From Brachyhypopomus gauderio (taxonomy: Eukaryota > Chordata > Actinopteri > Gymnotiformes > Hypopomidae): a stretch of 64,000 bases of DNA. Positions 62,041 through 64,000 of the stretch are shown here, piece by piece. The stretch's first letter is position 1. Each line of letters starts with the position of its first letter. The stretch lies in the NCBI RefSeq assembly GCF_052324685.1, contig NW_027506917.1, forward strand, positions 186,001 to 250,000. Direction: 5' to 3'. Below the pieces are notes generated by a model that saw nothing but the letters and a program-made list of their open reading frames with translations, did not search any database and had not been told where the DNA came from. The position numbers and the translations under genes were made by a program.

Positions 62041-63135
62041 ACAGCTCCAAATGTGCCATCAAGCCCATTAGTCACTCCAACAGAAACATTTGGACTAATC
62101 ATTGCTCCTACAAATGCTCCAGCCCCCCCAGCCAACATCACTACTCCTACACTCCTACAGCCAACATACGGCAGTGTAATAAACATTGATTTCTTATTGC
62201 TATTTGAAACTTACCTTGTTGTGTTTTCAATCTCATCATGGTCAGCACCCAATTATCCCACAGCAGGCAACTAATATACACCAACAAGATAAATTAAATA
62301 CAACATAAATAATACAATAATAGAATACAAGTCTAGTATGGTTACATATGATTACATATATCATACTGTACTATAACATTTTAGTATGTTGTATTCCTCT
62401 TTAGTCTTGTAAGATTCATTGATCAAAAGTGCCACCCTAGTTTCAACTTATCTTGTGTTTTCAATCTCTCTTGATGACCTTCCCTCTCCCTTTGCCATCA
62501 ATCCAAAGTCTGCTGAGCATAATACAGATAATAGTCAACAGAATAACAAAACCTACAAACACTTGATCTATAAATTACTGTTGTGTACTATTTAGAAGTC
62601 TTAAATATGCATTCTAATCAATATCAGCAGTGATGTATCACAAGAACGGCTCTCCTACTTATTGTGCGTTAGCTTAACGTTAGCTGGTACTCCAAAATGG
62701 ATATCCTCATTTCAGCTGCTCGACCCAACACACTCTACAATCACACTCAAATGTTATATTTAACCAATACTTAGCTGCCCCGCAAAAACATTGCGTTTAG
62801 GTGAAATGGCATTAAGAGTGGAATTTACAATTAATAGGCTGTCAGTGGTTAATGTGAAATCTCGCTAACCGTATTCACGTTGCCTTAGCATACATTTAGT
62901 TCCCTAAATCTGCTTATTAAGAGGTGGATAATTCACTAAAATATTTTAATGCACATGTTAATTTGATTCTGATGTCCTTATAATACACAATCTGATTTTT
63001 TAAGCGTACTAACCTGTAAAAGTGTATCACAGATGGTCCACTGCTCCAGTTTGACTGCGCTGCTCGTATTTGCTGCTAACTTCCGGGAACTATTGACAGG
63101 CTCCACGATCCGCCATTGCTGTAAAAAAAACTGCT
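62041..63135. other. Downstream of P-element gene; nothing recognised
   Basis: A Pro/Thr-rich frame continues briefly after the stop (62,053-62,274) without domain signal. The rest is AT-rich, with no supported gene. The matching right terminus of the P element was not identified. Confidence 0.4.
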
Positions 63136-63440
63136 CTAAAAAACTACCCCAAATATGTTTTGAACTACAAATGAATTAAAAAATTTAAATTTTCTAGTGG
63201 TATTTCTAGCTACAAATGGGGACATCTCCTGGGCATATTTCTGTGCCTTTAGCCCCCGTTTGTGCTTGGCAGATTGTTCGTGCTGACGGACATCGTTCCT
63301 TCCCCCATGAGAGACACTAAAATCACAGCTACATATCTTACAGAATGAGTAGCTATGCCCCTTCATGCTCCTCTTTAGGAAAGTAAATTCCCTGTCCCAT
63401 TCGTCAAGGTACTCACACGTACGCTTAGCTTTTTAGGCAG
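63136..63440 (-). pseudogene. Zinc-finger N-terminal fragment of a hAT-type protein
   Basis: The minus-strand frame has Cys-x2-Cys and His-x4-His spacing in FCKICSCDFSVSHGGRNDV and QHEQSAKH, preceded by CEYLDEWDREFTFLKRS. This resembles the N-terminal finger of ZBED/hAT-type proteins common in fish. No catalytic part follows in the window. It lies inside transposon-like DNA that ends near 63,800. Confidence 0.55.
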
Positions 63441-63800
63441 GACTGCCTTCTCTCGTTAAACCCATCTTTGATTTGTTGTTCCAGGTCTGCTCCCAATGTC
63501 GACACTAAACCCACGAGTTTTTAATTTATTTTTTTTAAAGCATTCACGTGCCGCTCCAAACAGAATTCTGTCACTAGCCTCGCGAGAACTGCTACCTGCA
63601 GTAGTCTGGGTGGGTAGCAGTTCTCGCGAGGCTAGTGACAGAATTCTGTTTGGAGCGGCACATGAATGCTTTAAAAAAATAAAAATTGAAAACTGAAAAT
63701 ACGGGACAAATACGGGAAAATAAAAATACGGGACGACGCCGGGGCAGAGCGGTAAAATACGGGACTGTCCCGGCCAAAACGGGACACTTGACAGGTATGG
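63441..63800 (-). mobile_element. DNA-transposon terminal region
   Basis: Many ATACGGGA(C/A) motifs, then GTCCCGGCCAAAACGGGACA and CTTGACAGGTATG near 63,800. Read on the minus strand this is a CATACCTGTCAAG-type start leading into the zinc-finger fragment. The superfamily is probably hAT; the opposite end was not found. Confidence 0.5.
63517..63690. repeat. Long inverted repeat (hairpin)
   Basis: Inner arms 63,540-63,596 and 63,613-63,669 (57 nt) are complementary with a single mismatch (CACGTG versus CACATG) around a 16-nt spacer. AT-rich outer parts extend the pairing to about 80 nt per arm with small gaps. It lies within the transposon-like end region. Confidence 0.95.
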
Positions 63801-64000
63801 TCAGAGGGCGTAATATGCCGACTTCAAGCTGATTGGTTTAGTAGCCTCACTATGCAAAATAGTAATGCATTGTGGTACCGAAATCTTATTTTGCACAGGG
63901 AAAAAATGGAATAATGTTTGAACAGTTAATGTAGAACTAAAATATATATGTAATGTAGAACTATTCTGTTTCCTAAATATATTTAGGTTAATATACTTTT
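63801..64000. other. Window end, nothing recognised
   Basis: AT-rich sequence without a feature. Confidence 0.4.

Overview
The window looks like genomic DNA of a teleost fish. It has intron-rich genes with consensus GT/AG splice sites, long AT-rich non-coding stretches, TA/TG microsatellites, and a very high density of fish-type transposons: Tc1/mariner, many hAT elements, a P-element/THAP9-like gene, a tRNA-derived SINE, LINE 3' ends and a solo LTR. A PIM-related kinase is also present; this gene type is greatly expanded in zebrafish and relatives, so an ostariophysan is plausible, but species cannot be read from the sequence.

The dominant structure is a direct duplication. Block A (1 to about 22,212; it continues left of the window) and block B (36,607 to about 59,288; its true left edge may lie further left) are almost identical. 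They differ by scattered substitutions, microsatellite length and clean transposon presence/absence. Each block holds, left to right: the tail of a USP37-like exon, old hAT debris, a MITE, a TA/TG microsatellite, a SINE, a degenerate retroviral-type integrase fragment followed by intron-split Ulp1/SENP-like protease exons, a broken GTF2IRD2-like hAT transposase, an intact Tc1 element (345-aa transposase), a minisatellite, a six-exon PIM-like kinase on the minus strand, a second and broken Tc1/mariner element, and the 5' part of a P-element/THAP9-like transposase gene. Whether this is a recent segmental duplication or two haplotypes placed in tandem by the assembler cannot be settled from sequence alone.

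Between the blocks (22,213 to 36,541) lie a 4.2-kb element with CACT-type ends and 84-bp subterminal repeats that contains a LINE fragment; hAT debris; an isolated minus-strand exon; and a clear six-exon gene of unknown family (29,179 to 32,529). That gene has its own TATA box and an upstream tandem repeat. It carries an in-frame stop in exon 5, and a 296-bp solo LTR with perfect 5-bp target duplications sits in its last exon. After it come a hAT MITE, a LINE 3' end and USP37-like exons.

Right of block B, the P-element gene continues to 62,040. It is interrupted by a 1,225-bp hAT with a perfect 8-bp target duplication. The window ends with a zinc-finger hAT-type fragment and a near-perfect long hairpin.

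The only sequences that look able to make full-length protein are the two Tc1 transposases and, apart from a first exon that was not found, the two PIM-like kinases. Most other coding sequence is transposon-derived and broken.
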